The position numbers and the translations under genes were made by a program. Shown here one piece after another: positions 13,901 to 26,100 of a stretch of 64,000 bases of DNA (positions are counted from its first letter, which is position 1; each line of letters opens with the position of its first letter). This stretch comes from Tubiluchus corallicola. Lineage: Eukaryota; Priapulida; Priapulimorpha; Priapulimorphida; Tubiluchidae. Location: NCBI GenBank assembly GCA_030141605.1, contig JAQGDQ010000072.1, positions 653,672-717,671 of the forward strand. The letters are read 5' to 3'. The notes under the pieces were generated by a model. The model was not told where the DNA came from. It ran no database searches and saw nothing but the letters and a program-made list of their open reading frames with translations.

Positions 13901-14166
13901 CAACACTTCAGACATGTTGGCACTTCTAAAGATAAGACTGGATGAACACATTCCGACTCCTAAGAATCATTATGTTTGACCTGAGAGACCTTCCACCATT
14001 TGGAGTGATCTCCTTCTAATGGTCATTGCCAACTTTAAATATTCACTTTGGTTATCAATGGCTGAGAGTGGGCTTAAAAATCATAAAATTGTTACCTCTG
14101 AATTTTCCCTGGCCTTCGTGGATCATTGATGTTGTTACCCTGATTAGCAACTCCAGAAACTGACAT
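10959..14166 (-). CDS. WDR83OS: Asterix (WDR83OS), PAT complex subunit
   Basis: Small ER membrane protein. With CCDC47 it forms the PAT complex, which shields transmembrane segments during multipass protein insertion. There are four exons on the minus strand: 14166-14096 (ATG), 13637-13532, 12296-12199 and 11028-10959 (TGA). Together they total 345 nt and 114 residues, against about 106 in human. The protein has the basic N-terminal motif [13 protein letters not shown], then [22 protein letters not shown], a second hydrophobic stretch beginning [18 protein letters not shown], the KTSDDTKQ segment, and the conserved end [21 protein letters not shown] followed by a serine. Splice phases agree at all three junctions. 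A minus-strand AATAAA lies about 40 nt after the stop. The first intron contains an unrelated open frame on the other strand. The identification is strong because almost every conserved block of the family is present. Confidence 0.95.
13749..13979 (+). other. Unassigned open frame antisense in first WDR83OS intron
   Basis: This is an open stretch of 76 codons rich in Lys, Glu, Leu and Ser. It begins [15 protein letters not shown] and contains [19 protein letters not shown]. Its balanced charged composition is unlike the low-complexity frames typical of AT-rich noncoding DNA, which hints at a remnant of a transposon or a small gene. No family is recognised, and no convincing promoter, splice site or polyadenylation signal is visible. 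It may equally be chance. Confidence 0.25.
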
Positions 14167-17100
14167 AGTGAAATTAGTGATACGATCTTACATGCACCTG
14201 GTGCCTAATTAGTGAACTGGTTTAGGAAACTGTAATGATAAATTTATTAAATTAAGATCCTATTACAACAGCATAAAGAAGCGAGATGTAAAAACTGATA
14301 ATTAACTGGGAAATTAAATTTTTAGGACAAGTTCACATCTTGTGAGGAGATATAGAAAAGCCAAGGAAGACTTTACATATTTATTTATTTATTTTATAAA
14401 GAACATTTACAAAATATCTTACAAAAGATGAGACTGACAGGCTATGTTAACTTACTTGGCTTTTTTTGGGATCATACTGTACTCTTTCTGAGGGAAAAAC
14501 TTGCTCAGCCAACTTATATCAGAGATTTTCGTATTCGTGTTAACGCTTAAATATTTTCCACCCGTATTTACGTTATTCTTACCAGGTGGTTCTCAATAAT
14601 AAAATTTTTCTTATCAAGTATAATTTCGAAAATTTATATAAATTTAATTTATATTCACAGTTTTTAGCATTGTGAATTAGCCAATACTGTATTGTATACA
14701 TGTAAGAAAACAAACAATTTTTATAATTACATCAGTGGCTACATACAAGTGTTATTTACAGTAATTCTTACACTTTATCAGCTGGCTTTCTTAAGTAGAT
14801 TGATGGTTACATATATGTTAATACAGTTATACAGTAACCAATTACTGAGCCTACTCAGGGAGGAGTCATCCATGATCCATCATCATCTCATGCAAGGCCA
14901 CTTGAAAGTTCTTTTTTATTTCTTCACTAGTTTAATTATTTGCTACTGCTAATTTATTTCTCCACTGTTCATACCGACTGCTTTATTTGTATTATCTTTC
15001 AAAGACTAATGGTCGATCTAAACCTATACTTACAATGTGTCTCTTGTAAGTATTGTACTAGTTCAAACAATACCACACCATTATTAAATCTAGGTTTACC
15101 ACACCTTTAAAAAATTAATCTCAAATACCTTAACCATAAATAGCATGTCTATCTAAATTTTTAAAACCATGTTTGCAAAATATAATTCCAGGTTGCTGTA
15201 ACAGTGGTACAAACCTTCTGAAATTTATTAGTTGTATTTAATACATATCTAGGTTAATAATATAATACAATATTATCATGTTATTTATTATTCAATCAGT
15301 TTAATTTTACAAGTACATGAAATTTCTGCTTCATTAGTTTTCTCTGTTGTATAACCCGATTAAATTTGTTAGCTATTTTGCTTATCTATATACAAATACA
15401 CAATTAGTTACTAGTTTACTTTTCCTTATTAATTTTATTATTTACTTTTGTTTTGCTTAAATCACCAAAATTAAGTTGAGCTTGAATAACTCGCGATTAC
15501 ATTGCGAATACAAATACATACCCCATTCTTCATGAAAACTTCATGTTAAAGAATTCTTTGCAAAAGTTCAAAAAATTCACAAGGGGAGAACGCCTACGCT
15601 GCATGCACTACACACATCACTGTCTGAGTATTTGTTTACACCAACAAGCAGCGTCAACATACAGTACACTTATGCAGTTTATACCTTGTGACGGTATCAC
15701 GGTAAAGATTGACTTATTGTGGATGGAATGCATGATTTGCTCGGTTTCGGTCATCGTGATTGTTCTTATTGAAAAACAGTAATGGAATTCGTCACACTAG
15801 GATTCAGCGATTAGACGGGCCTTTCGATGCAGCCGTCAGACGGAAAGTGTTGGAATACGAAGCCAAAATATAAAAACTTTTACTTAGTTTCCAATGAGCA
15901 ACAGAAAATTATTGAAGCAATGAAAGCACAATCTAAAAAAGCTCGATTCATACCTACAAACTGCAAAACAATCTGTGTGTGACAATTTCTCGTCTGTTTG
16001 CTCCGAAAAATGAGTTTAGAACATGATGAACTGTAGTGTTAAAAATATTGTGCTTACACTTCGGACAGATTACATAAGATCCAGTTTTTGGTAGTGCCTT
16101 TTTAATTTGTTTCATTTTAAGCCAAAGCGCATAGTTTATCGATGCAGTTTAGTCATCTCGAGATTTGTATCCATTTCAATAAAAATATCGCAATTACATT
16201 ACGTAATGCAATTTTTTGCGTTAAAATTTTATGTATGATGTTTCTTCTTCCTGAATTTTGAATATTAACTAAAGAAAAAGACATTGTAAATCGTAAATTC
16301 ACAACTGTAAATTGTTTATACTTACACCATAAACAATGAGTTCCGTATATTTGGTAATTTGTGTAGCACAAAGAGCATTGTACTAGATTGTTTTGTACTA
16401 CACATACTTTTTCAACTTTGTAATAGAATGAGTGTCAGAATAACCTTGCTTGAAATAACATAATAAATAATTATTTTGTCATCGAATACATTATATCGTT
16501 ACTTTTTTATTTTGTAAAAGTGGATAATAATACGTTAATAATAAATGTATTATTATCATTAATTTTTATTTCAGTCCAACTGACCACAAGAATTTTATTT
16601 AATCCTAATATTTTAATAATACTGCAGTGTAAAAATGAACACAACATATTGTAATCATGTAAAAACAAAAGCTAACGAACAACAGTTAAATTTCCAGTTG
16701 ATATTAAAAGTCTCACTGACTGAAACATGACAAAGTTAGAAATGTTCATATATGTTTAATCACTAATTCTAGAGCTAATATGTTATAGTCTCTTTGTCCA
16801 CGGGGTTCGCATATTTTTGTCAAGGCTGATAAAATGAAGACATTACTAAAAATTGTCACATTAGCATTATAATTAAGCTTCAGCGAGTTTCTCTGCATTT
16901 ACAAATTCATTAATTCTTCTAATACAATGAGGTTACTTTATCTGACTTATTTTACAAGAAAAGAACTTTTGTTACCAAGGCCCACACTTTTGTAGCTTGT
17001 ATTGCTGACAATGTTTTCAATTAATGCCACAAAAATTTTAACAATATGCAGTAGTTTTACTTTTGCACATCTATTAGAATATACCATAATGGACTTAATG

Positions 17101-18118
17101 GACTTATAACTTTCGACGGTAGTAAAATATATTGCTTTTGATGTAAACATCTTAATGAGCGTTACGACAATCGTTTCTATCAGCTGACTACCTATCCGAC
17201 CCAAGGTCAAATACTGTCATGCAGTAATAACAGCTTTATTTTTAGCCCAGTTGTGTATGACAGTATCACAACAAACTGCGAGTACACTCTGCTACGTCAT
17301 CAGCAGAGCTGTGCTAGTTCAATTTTTCACCTGGAGAGGCGTAAGTGCAGCTCCATCGAGTTTCCCACGAGATACAAAAAAAGTTAATTATTCATTAATT
17401 AGACAACGTACTGCTAAAAAATTTCGCCAAGTTGTTCACAGGGAAGGCAGCTATAAAATAAGTTTAACTTCATTTTCTACTTATATAAAATTATAATCTT
17501 TGTTATAATGTTTACTTGCCACGCAGCAGTTATAGTACCCTCACTATTCAGAGATAGCAGACATGATAAGCATTTAGTCTTTTGTCATCTCGTGCTTTTT
17601 AAAACTTTGTACTGTAGACTATTATCGAGTACTACTACTAAAGTACTATCCAGTGTTTATTTGAAGGCAAAAAATTATTCTGATTCCGATTAGTTCTTAC
17701 ACCAACATATGGGGAGAAATGACAAACATTATTAAATTTACGTCAGAAGTTAGTTTTACAAAATTTACAATAATGACATTAAAAATACAATAAAATAATC
17801 AAAATTGGGAGAAAGCATGTCTACTAAGTACTATTGAGTATTGTGTAATTATTATTTCGAAAATCACTGCTGTACATTAAAATGCCAAAAATATGTAAAA
17901 AGGCAATGGATGAATTATTTAGATACTAATGAAGCAGGTTAGACACTCAGCAAGTACAAAATACTTACCAAGAAATGTTTGGTTTCACGCTACTAACCTA
18001 CCTGTCTACCTAACACGTAGTTACTAGCTACTACTTACTTAGCCTAAATTACAGCTGAAATGAAGCGAAAGCAAAAATGACGAAATTAAAATAACACATA
18101 TTCTGCCTGTGGCAAGGA
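14167..18118. other. Intergenic, AT-rich
   Basis: This region holds the upstream side of WDR83OS, which should carry its promoter near 14167-14340, followed by AT-rich DNA with short chance frames. No exon, RNA gene or complete mobile element could be supported. Confidence 0.45.
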
Positions 18119-18870
18119 CTACAACAGTAACAAATGGCGCCCATCAATTCTTTTGATGATTTTGAAAGCTTGTATTAAATCAGCATGCGTCCTTCTAGTT
18201 AATAGTGTATGCAGACGTTTAAGTCGCTGACAATGTGGAACATTCATCGACTCTTCAACCTTTTTGTAGCCCTTCTTTGGACACCCTCGATCAGGATCAG
18301 ACATATCTTTAATAAAGCACGGATTCCAAACAGGACTGGCATATTACACAATTGGACAGACTTTCGATTTATGTAGCGTGATAAGTATGCTTGTCTTTTT
18401 ATTAATGAGTGTTCTGTTTATCATGCCAACTATCATGTTTGCTTTTTTGACTTTAATGGAGATGTGCTTTCCAGGTTTTACTTTTGATGATATTATGACA
18501 CCTAAGTCAGTTTCTCCTGGAGTACATTTCATGAAGTGTTATTAACTGTGTGATCTTGGTGTGGATTTGAAATCCTATATGCATTAATTTACACTTGCTT
18601 TCATCGACTAAAATTTGCCATTCTTGTGACCAATTAAAAAGCACTTGTAAAGAGTTTTTTGGGACAAAATTTCATCATAAATATGTGCCCATTCTACTGC
18701 ACATTTTGAAGTCATACGCAAATTTAGACAATTTTATTCCTACACCTTCGTCAATATCATTTACATAAACTAGAAACAAGAGGGGTCCCAGAACTGATCC
18801 TTGAGATACCCCAGCACAAACAGGCACATACTTCGAGAAACTGTTCCCAATTGCAGTTTGGGTTGGGTTC
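18119..18870 (-). pseudogene. Degenerate non-LTR (LINE) reverse transcriptase fragment
   Basis: Read on the minus strand, the segment carries VSQGSVLGPLLFLVYVNDID, the RT motif preceding the catalytic loop. The catalytic-loop region follows as KFAYDF where active enzymes have F/YADD. Further on come ETDLGVIISSKVKP, KKANMIVGMINRT and CQRLKRLHTLLTRR with THADLIQAFKII, which are typical of the thumb and C-terminal part of CR1/Jockey-type LINE ORF2 proteins. At least two frame changes and several stops (one right after MCSRMGTYL) interrupt it. The first catalytic Asp is replaced by Tyr, so this is dead. The endonuclease and the N-terminal RT domain are missing here. A fragment covering an earlier part of such an RT lies at about 55.7-55.9 kb. 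Confidence 0.8.
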
Positions 18871-19619
18871 TGAATAGGGCTTTCTGAATTGTCTGATTAA
18901 TTCTAGCCAAACCTGGAGTGGTGTGTCTGACAGTGTTGCTTCTTGTATATCAGATGTAGTGATTTGGTCTGTTAGTATTCTGTCTGTGTTCTGCACAGAG
19001 AAGAGTTCATTTTAAGTTTGGTTGTTTATAGGAATCTGCTAATTTGGCTTTTGCTGTGAAGTATATACTGTATAATTATTGTGTTGTACAGGAGTGTTTG
19101 TGTGAAATAGATCACACTATTCAAGACAGTGTTGGGTGGATTGGGGCTTTTGTTAATGCAATAGATTCGAGTTTGTTGCACTTTACATGTGTGTTCTGTA
19201 CAGACCAGATAGTATAAACCTGAATTTAGCCACGAAATTCCCAAAAAACATTTCCCGAGTCCTGATAATTCATTTATCTTAAAAAGCAATGATTGGTCAG
19301 TCTAGTGTTTCAGTTTCTGATAATAGTACTATATGTCCTCTGATAATATGCAATATAGCTTTCCTGTTCTACTGCTGACAAGTTTCAGCTAATTCAGTTA
19401 TTGCTGCAAACTGTCCGGGTCGACTACATCTGGAATATGCCAGTCAAGTGCGAAGCAATTCTTATTAATTGAATTACATCAAAATACTAGTGACTAGAAG
19501 ATGACCAAAAAATCAAAAGACATGATTGAAACCTTGAATGCCATACTAGGATTAAGATACTGTCATGTATTGATAATACTGCTAACAATGGTATGAATCG
19601 GTTAGTTTTCATGAGGACA

Positions 19620-20511
19620 CTTCTATCTGAGAAAGGTATAGGTCCAACTCAAGAGTGAGCAAGAGCCATCGAAGATGCATGAGAGCCGGAAACTTCGGAA
19701 GTTCGTAGCTTCTTAGGACTCATTGGATTCAGTAGCCAATTTATCCCAGATTTCGCTACTATATCGGAGCCGCTTCGCAAGCTAACTCGAAAAGGAGAAC
19801 CATTTGAATTTGGACTAGAACAGAAGGAAGCATTCAAGTTGCTGAAACAAAAGTTGGCAAAAGCTGCTACACTGGCTTATTATGATAAAGATGCACCAAT
19901 TAAAGTCATAGCTGATGCAGGGCCTGTTGGTCTTGGAGCTGTATTGATTCAAAAGAAAGATGGTGACATGCAACCAGTCTGCTATGCAAGTCGTAGTTTG
20001 ACCGCATGTGAGAGAAGATACTCGCAAACGGAGAAAGAGGCTTTAGCACTGGTCTGGGCATGCGAACGATTTCATGCATACGTATATGGATAAAAGTTTG
20101 AACTGTTAACTGACCATAGAGTTTTGCAAACTATTTACGGTCCTAGATCAAAACCATGGTACACGGATAGAACGTTTGGTACTACGGTTGCAACCGTATA
20201 ACTATAAAGTAGTTTACGTGCCAGGACAACAGAACATTGCTGACCCACTATCACGTCTTTTAAGAGTAGAGGATGCCAACAATCATGAACATGGTGCAGA
20301 GGAGTATGTAGGCACAAAATAAAGCCTTCGAACCAAGGTGTGGTGGCCTGGCATGGATAAAGCAGCTACGAAATTTTGCAAGTCATGCCATGGATGTCAA
20401 ATTGTTGCTCGTCCCGATCCGCCAGAACCATTGAGGCCTACGGTATTGCCAGATGGACCATGGCTGGACCTTGCCATTGACTTACTTGGTCCATTACCTT
20501 CTGGTCATTCT
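19620..20511 (+). pseudogene. Ty3/Gypsy retrotransposon pol fragment (RT thumb, RNase H, integrase start)
   Basis: The order is that of Gypsy pol. First comes the end of RT (SEVRSFLGLIGFSSQFIPDF), then RNase H with ADAGPVGLGAVLIQKKDG, YASRSLTACERRYSQTEKEA and LTDHRVLQTI. A tether ending VVYVPGQQNIADPLSRLL follows, and then the integrase zinc finger and core start (VWWPGMDKAATKFCKSCHGC, GPWLDLAIDLLGPLPSGHSI). In-frame stops occur near 19654, 19678 and 20091. A frameshift lies near 20157, and a deletion removes the DNA between the tether and the zinc finger near 20320. No LTRs were found. The fragment stops abruptly at about 20511, where hAT sequence takes over. Confidence 0.85.
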
Positions 20512-21269
20512 ATATTATCAGGAAAATATAGGATCATATCAAGAAAAGAAGCAAAAATTATACCATGCTTCACAGTTTAGTCTTGATTCTGATTCGGAGG
20601 AAGGAGAACCAATTCAGGAATACAAACCTGCAAATGCTCAGTCCTTTGATGAAAAGCTTTGTTCGGAGTTCAAGGCTTACTTGCTTGAAAATAGCACACA
20701 TGTTGAATACGAAGACAGTTTGCAATATTGGCAATCAAGATCTACAGTTCATCCTAACTTAAAAATTTTAGCATTAAGACTGTTCTCTGTTCCTGCTAGT
20801 ACTGTGCCAAGTGAAAGGCTTTTTGATTTCCAAAAAGTGGGCTTCATTAACACCAGCCACGAGTGAAAAACTATTACTGTTAAAAGATTGGAAAGGGCAT
20901 GGCTTTTGAGTAACACCTATATATATGTAATTCACATAATAAATATTTTCATTGACTGGCTTGTACAGGCTTACTGTTATTTCACAAACTGCTTTTCTAT
21001 AGTGTCGTCTATAATACATAAACTGATATTATATAAAGTTACACTTGTATACAAAACTACAATTCATATTTTGTGAAATTTGCATTTCTTTATTTTTTGT
21101 ACCAACACACCACAAAAAAATTTAGATTTTTGCACACATTATTCCAAATTTGATTCGAAAATGGCTAGTAATGAATTCGAAAGTGATTCAAATTCGAAAT
21201 CTTGAAATTCGATTCGATTCGAATTCGAAATCTTGAAATTCGATTTTTTGAGGAGTTTGCTCACCCCTA
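20512..21269 (+). mobile_element. 3' end of a hAT DNA transposon with transposase C-terminus
   Basis: The frame from about 20536 contains SFDEKLCSEFKAYLLENS, YWQSRSTVHPNLKILALRLF and SVPASTVPSERLF, the C-terminal dimerisation region of hAT transposases. The frame breaks at about 20866 and continues shifted as TSEKLLLLKDWKG. Downstream, at 21140-21245, come many palindromic TTCGAATTCG-like motifs, and the element ends with GCTCACCCCTA at 21269. The same ending is found in the MITE at 48386-48776, so the two belong to one family. The 5' end, the DDE catalytic part and the left TIR are missing; the left edge abuts Gypsy sequence. Confidence 0.8.
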
Positions 21270-23180
21270 TTTAAGACCTGATAATTTTTTGTAGAGTGTC
21301 TTCTGCCAAACCATTGACTTTCTTTTGAAAGTTAATTGTCTGTTACTCTCATTTGTTGGTGCCTTGGTGTTGTGCAATCTTCGAGGTCTTCGCAGTATGC
21401 CCACTTTGTAGAATTAACAGGCACTATTAAATCTTTCAAATATAGAGAAAATGTGCAAGGCATTAATCACAAATTGCGACCAAACGTCTTGTTTAATCAC
21501 CTTTATGTAGCTTTAGCTCTTTTTTCTCAACTCCATTGCATCTTTTATAAAAAAATTATGCATTCTTGTAGAAACCTCAACGTACTATTATTATCATCAT
21601 AATTAATTTTGGTATCATAATGTCTGCACTAAGATGTGGGTACAGCGTGTTAAATGTAGAATTTTCGACTCGCTATTTTTCTTCTATCCTTTTAGCCTGA
21701 TAACGTAATAATTATTGTGGTAGAGAGGCAAGTGTGAACCGCCTAAACCGTCTGTAGGAAACACACTCGGCTGAATAGAACGCAAAAGCGTTTCAACGTT
21801 ATACTTTTTGCGAAAATTAATTAAACAAAGCCCGAAGAAAGATGATATCGTTGATTGCGAGTAATGGAGGAACCTGCTTTCTTTTAAAGTTAAAGGTTTG
21901 ATAATCATTTAATGCAAATAGGATTGTTAAGGCAAGTGTTCGCGGCTTAAGATGTAAAACAGTACGATGTGATGAAAATATGATTATACTGCATCTCTAT
22001 GCACATGCATAGCTCTGTGCAAAATATATTATTGGTTATAAAACTTATATATTAACAGTTCTAATCAGACTCAACTCTCAAGTACAGGGTGCCCAGAAAT
22101 TCTTTTTATTTTAAATAATTTTTGGAAAGCCAAAAAAGTTTTTTCCACTGTTGCGACATTTCCAGTCTTCTAAACTCTTCATAATGACCTTTTCCAAACA
22201 GCAGAAATTATCCACAAATTTACATGTAGTTTAATTTTTCATCTGTAATGATAAGCCTTCTTTATAATATGTGATGTGTCATTAAGCAATACGTCGGTAA
22301 ATGAGAAAGAAATTTATATAAAGGCATCCATTTGCATTCCAGGAGCAAAAATCAATAGTGCTTGACTATGTAAAAACTTCAGTTGCTTCGAGAGGAACAG
22401 AAATCACTGAAGCATGAATGTAAAACTAAAAAGTAAAAGCATTCACTTTATGTTACAGGAGAATAATCATTAATGCTTGGCTCCTAAATTTAACTCTTCA
22501 CATGGTTCATTGTTTACACTTCTATATTATGTATTTGTTTAATTAAAAAGCTAAATGGGTACGAAAACTAAAATCTAAATTTGAAATATAGGTCCTCTTC
22601 TTCAGCCATTTTTCTTCCTTTTCTTTATCGTAAAAAATGTAAGGTTGAGTCCTTAGATTTTTTCCTTTTTCAGCCAGCACTTATAACTCTGCATTGCATT
22701 TCCTAAGTCCCGTCTTACTTTCAAGCTGCGTCCTCCATCAGAATTGTTTTAAATGCTGTCTTTTTACATATAAATGCTGTCAACATACAAATGATGCCAT
22801 TGCAGCCCTTAACATGAATCATCATGGTCTACCTAGCTGTCTAATTGCCGCCTAATAGTTGTTTAGTTGGGCAAATTAAATTATTATCTGCATAATTGAT
22901 GAGGGTTAAGTAGTGGGTGTCTTGAGTGTTAAGCTATCAAGTCATTTTAAGATTACAATTTGATCTTTTTGTTTGATGTTTTTTTCAGGTTGTAAAATCA
23001 TGCTGTAATTTATGAAGCTGTAAAATGTCAAAAATTAGATGTCCTACTTTTGTGTCATGCACAAAATCTGCTGAACTATGTGAGGTTGATCCTTGATGAT
23101 AAAATGATTTTGCGAAGAGTATCTTCCTAGTTTTTTTCTCTAATTAAGAAGCTGTGACGAGCTGAAGTTGTTGCAGTACA
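21270..23180. other. Intergenic region upstream of CACHD1
   Basis: AT-rich, with no supported gene. At 22084 a CAGGGTGCCCAGAAA motif resembles one end of a DNA transposon, but no partner end was found. The CACHD1 promoter and any 5' UTR exons should lie here. An acceptor-like TTGCAG at 23171-23176, just before the start codon, suggests an upstream noncoding exon. Confidence 0.4.
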
Positions 23181-26100
23181 ATGTTTTTATGGAATTGCTG
23201 TCATCATTGCTGGACAGTGTTCTGGCTGTTTTCGTGGTGTTTCATACTCTGTGCTGGAATACGAAGTATAAGTAACTCCACACTTTCTCCAGCTGATAAG
23301 GACCTGAATGAGCGTTTGCAACAGCTTGATTTATCTTCACTCGGGCTAGCTAATCTGCCTGAAAAACCTCTGCGGTATGGTCCACTGGGAATGGGCAGTG
23401 GTCAATATATGCATGATAAAATGTGGATGACTGATGTGAATATAAAGAGTGAAGCCAGAACTTTGTCTAGTTTATTAAGAAAAATCAGCAATGAAGAAAT
23501 CCTGGTCACTTCCATGCAAGAAATTTTTGATAAATTGCCGTATGGCAAAGTGTATCCTGATCAGGCTGAAAAAATTTATGCGGTAAGCTTCTTTTTCTAA
23601 CATTACTGTTTCCGTTTCATTATATAATTAATTTGTTTATTGATTTATTTTGTTGTTTCTGTGTATTATTACAAGAATTCCTCCTTTGTTCTAAATCTTA
23701 TGTGTGATCCATTCTTAATCATTTTATCATTTTCTGAGATACATTGCACCTTAATCACAATAGAATCATTCGTTGTTACAAACTCATACATATTTGCTTA
23801 CCTAATTAATAATTATAGCAATAATATGACTGGATTTGTTGCAATGCACAATTTACATAAATTCAGAAGAAGACAAGTTAGTGCTCTTCTGATACTAGTT
23901 ATGAAAGGGTTAGGGTTAGAATGTTAAACGGTTAAAGGTTAAAATGCCCTCTAGAAATAAAAACTACAGAAAAAATAAAGGTATGCAGTGTGTATTGTTT
24001 ACTTTTATTTCATTTGCAATTTTTCTTTCACAATTACAAACATGTTGTTTTTTAAAAATTATACTGTATATTTAGCATTGTCATTCTTTGTATAGCTTTT
24101 GAAGTCCACATGAAAGGCATAAGCTCCTCAAGAAAGTAAAAATTGCTTTTGAAACTTACAGGGCATTTTGACATTTTGTTTTGTTTTTAAATTTTAAAAG
24201 TTCCAGAAATGAGAAAGTTATTTTTCATTATTTTCATTTTACGTAATTAATTTCACAATTTTAATTAAGCAGGGTTCCCGCGGTCAGGGAAAATCCTTGA
24301 AAATACAGATTATCAGGGAAAGTGATGAAAATAGGGCAGAAAGTCGCTGTGAACCGAAATTTTTTCAAACATATTTTTCAGCGATTCGTGTTCAAATAAA
24401 AAAAATTTGCAATGGCAGCCTTGCAGTTTCAATTTCTGTTCCAAAAATAATGGTTGGATTAGGAAAGTTTATTTAATGTGATTAGTGTAATTTTGTGTAT
24501 TACGTATTTTGATTTATGTATGATTTAGACCAAGTGAATTATTATATTGGGAATTCAATATACGTGTATCTGTTTCTAGAATTTCAAGTGACTTGTATAA
24601 CAAGAATATAACATGTTTATTAATGTAGCATGTTGTACAAGTGGATTATGATTTAACATGTTTTAATTAAGCATAACTGCTACAATTTGCTGCACATTTG
24701 ACATGTTAAACTGGCAACCAACCAATTTTGTTAATTGAAGAAGTTTGTGCCAATGAATGTGCACTATTTATATCCATTTTTGTTGAAACGTTTTGAAGAG
24801 TTTTAAGCATAAAGCAGGTGGAACTGATGGCTGGAAAGAGGAGGAGGAGGCCATTGCAAAAAAACAAACAATTGTTTTGCTTTGCAATTGTGCCAACAAA
24901 TTATATATCAGTATATGTATGAATGTGGACATACACAAAAATGTTTGAATATGTATACTTGTAATACAATTTCTGCTTATCTTGCTCATGAATAGAAAAT
25001 GAATATTTGGTCGGAAAAAGTCATGGAAATTTATTTTAAAATTCTGTGGGAACCCTGTTTTAATGTGAAATCTGTTAAAGAAAAATTTGTGAAGCGATTT
25101 ATTTGTGATTTGGTATATCAATTTAGATTCTTCTTTCTGTCACTAATCTTTATAATAAGATTTTATTATATTCATAACTTAATTTTGAGTACTCACATAC
25201 ATTTTTTTATCTCTAGTTGTCATCGCGTGTGAGGAAAAAGTTTAGTAAGTATTTAGATGTACTAGAGAGAAACAAGGCAGCTATTGAAGATATATATCGA
25301 ATACATTTAATTAAACCCATCACGGAGCCACGTCCTTGTTGTGTCATTGGTAATCGTGAACTAAGGTAAATATGTTAATCTTAGAAATAACAGCATGCCC
25401 TTATAAATACTTTTCTACATTTTTAAATTATAAATTCTAAAGTTCTCTAAGAACCAAACAGTGCTATTAGGCCTGCATTAAAAATACTTCTAATTGGCTG
25501 GGTAATATTTTTTTACTATACTCTTGGCCGGGATTTTATAATTCTTTTGTATGTTCATATACTTACTTGATGTAGTCATATAAAAGCATGTGTTTTAATT
25601 ATTATAACATTGTTATTTTGGCGAGGACTGTAGTTAAATTTGTAGCCAGGGTTGCCAGTTTGTTTCTTGCTGATTATCACATTGGAGGCTAAGAAATATC
25701 GTATTTTGCACTAAGTCGGCTTATTAATGGCCAAGTAGTGTCGTCACTTATACCATAATTATAAGTACACACCGCACAAAAAGAAACTATACAATAATCG
25801 ATAATTGCAAAATAATGTAGTAGTGCAAAACAAAAAACTAAGAAACAAATCGTGAAACATTGCATTGAAAAAATTGAAAACATTACTGCTAACCAGTGCT
25901 AAATAAACAAACTTTCATTTCATCTATTTTAGATATTCCACGATTCAGCTTTAAACATGTACAAAGCTTTAGAAAAAAATTGAAAAGAATTTTTTCCTCT
26001 CTTTCTACCGTCACCTTTTGAGCTCATGACGTAAGACAGAAACATTTTTTGTGGCCGGCCTTAATTTGATTAAACTCTAGAGAAAATCCACAGGAAGAAC

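Noticed and set aside
20453-20866. A 137-codon plus-strand gene
   Set aside because: It is a chimera of Gypsy sequence read out of frame and the hAT transposase end.
22084-22110. Transposon end CAGGGTGCCCAGAAA
   Set aside because: No inverted partner or target duplication was found nearby.
23905-23925. Telomere-like GGGTTAGGGTTA
   Set aside because: Only two units; no array, so chance.
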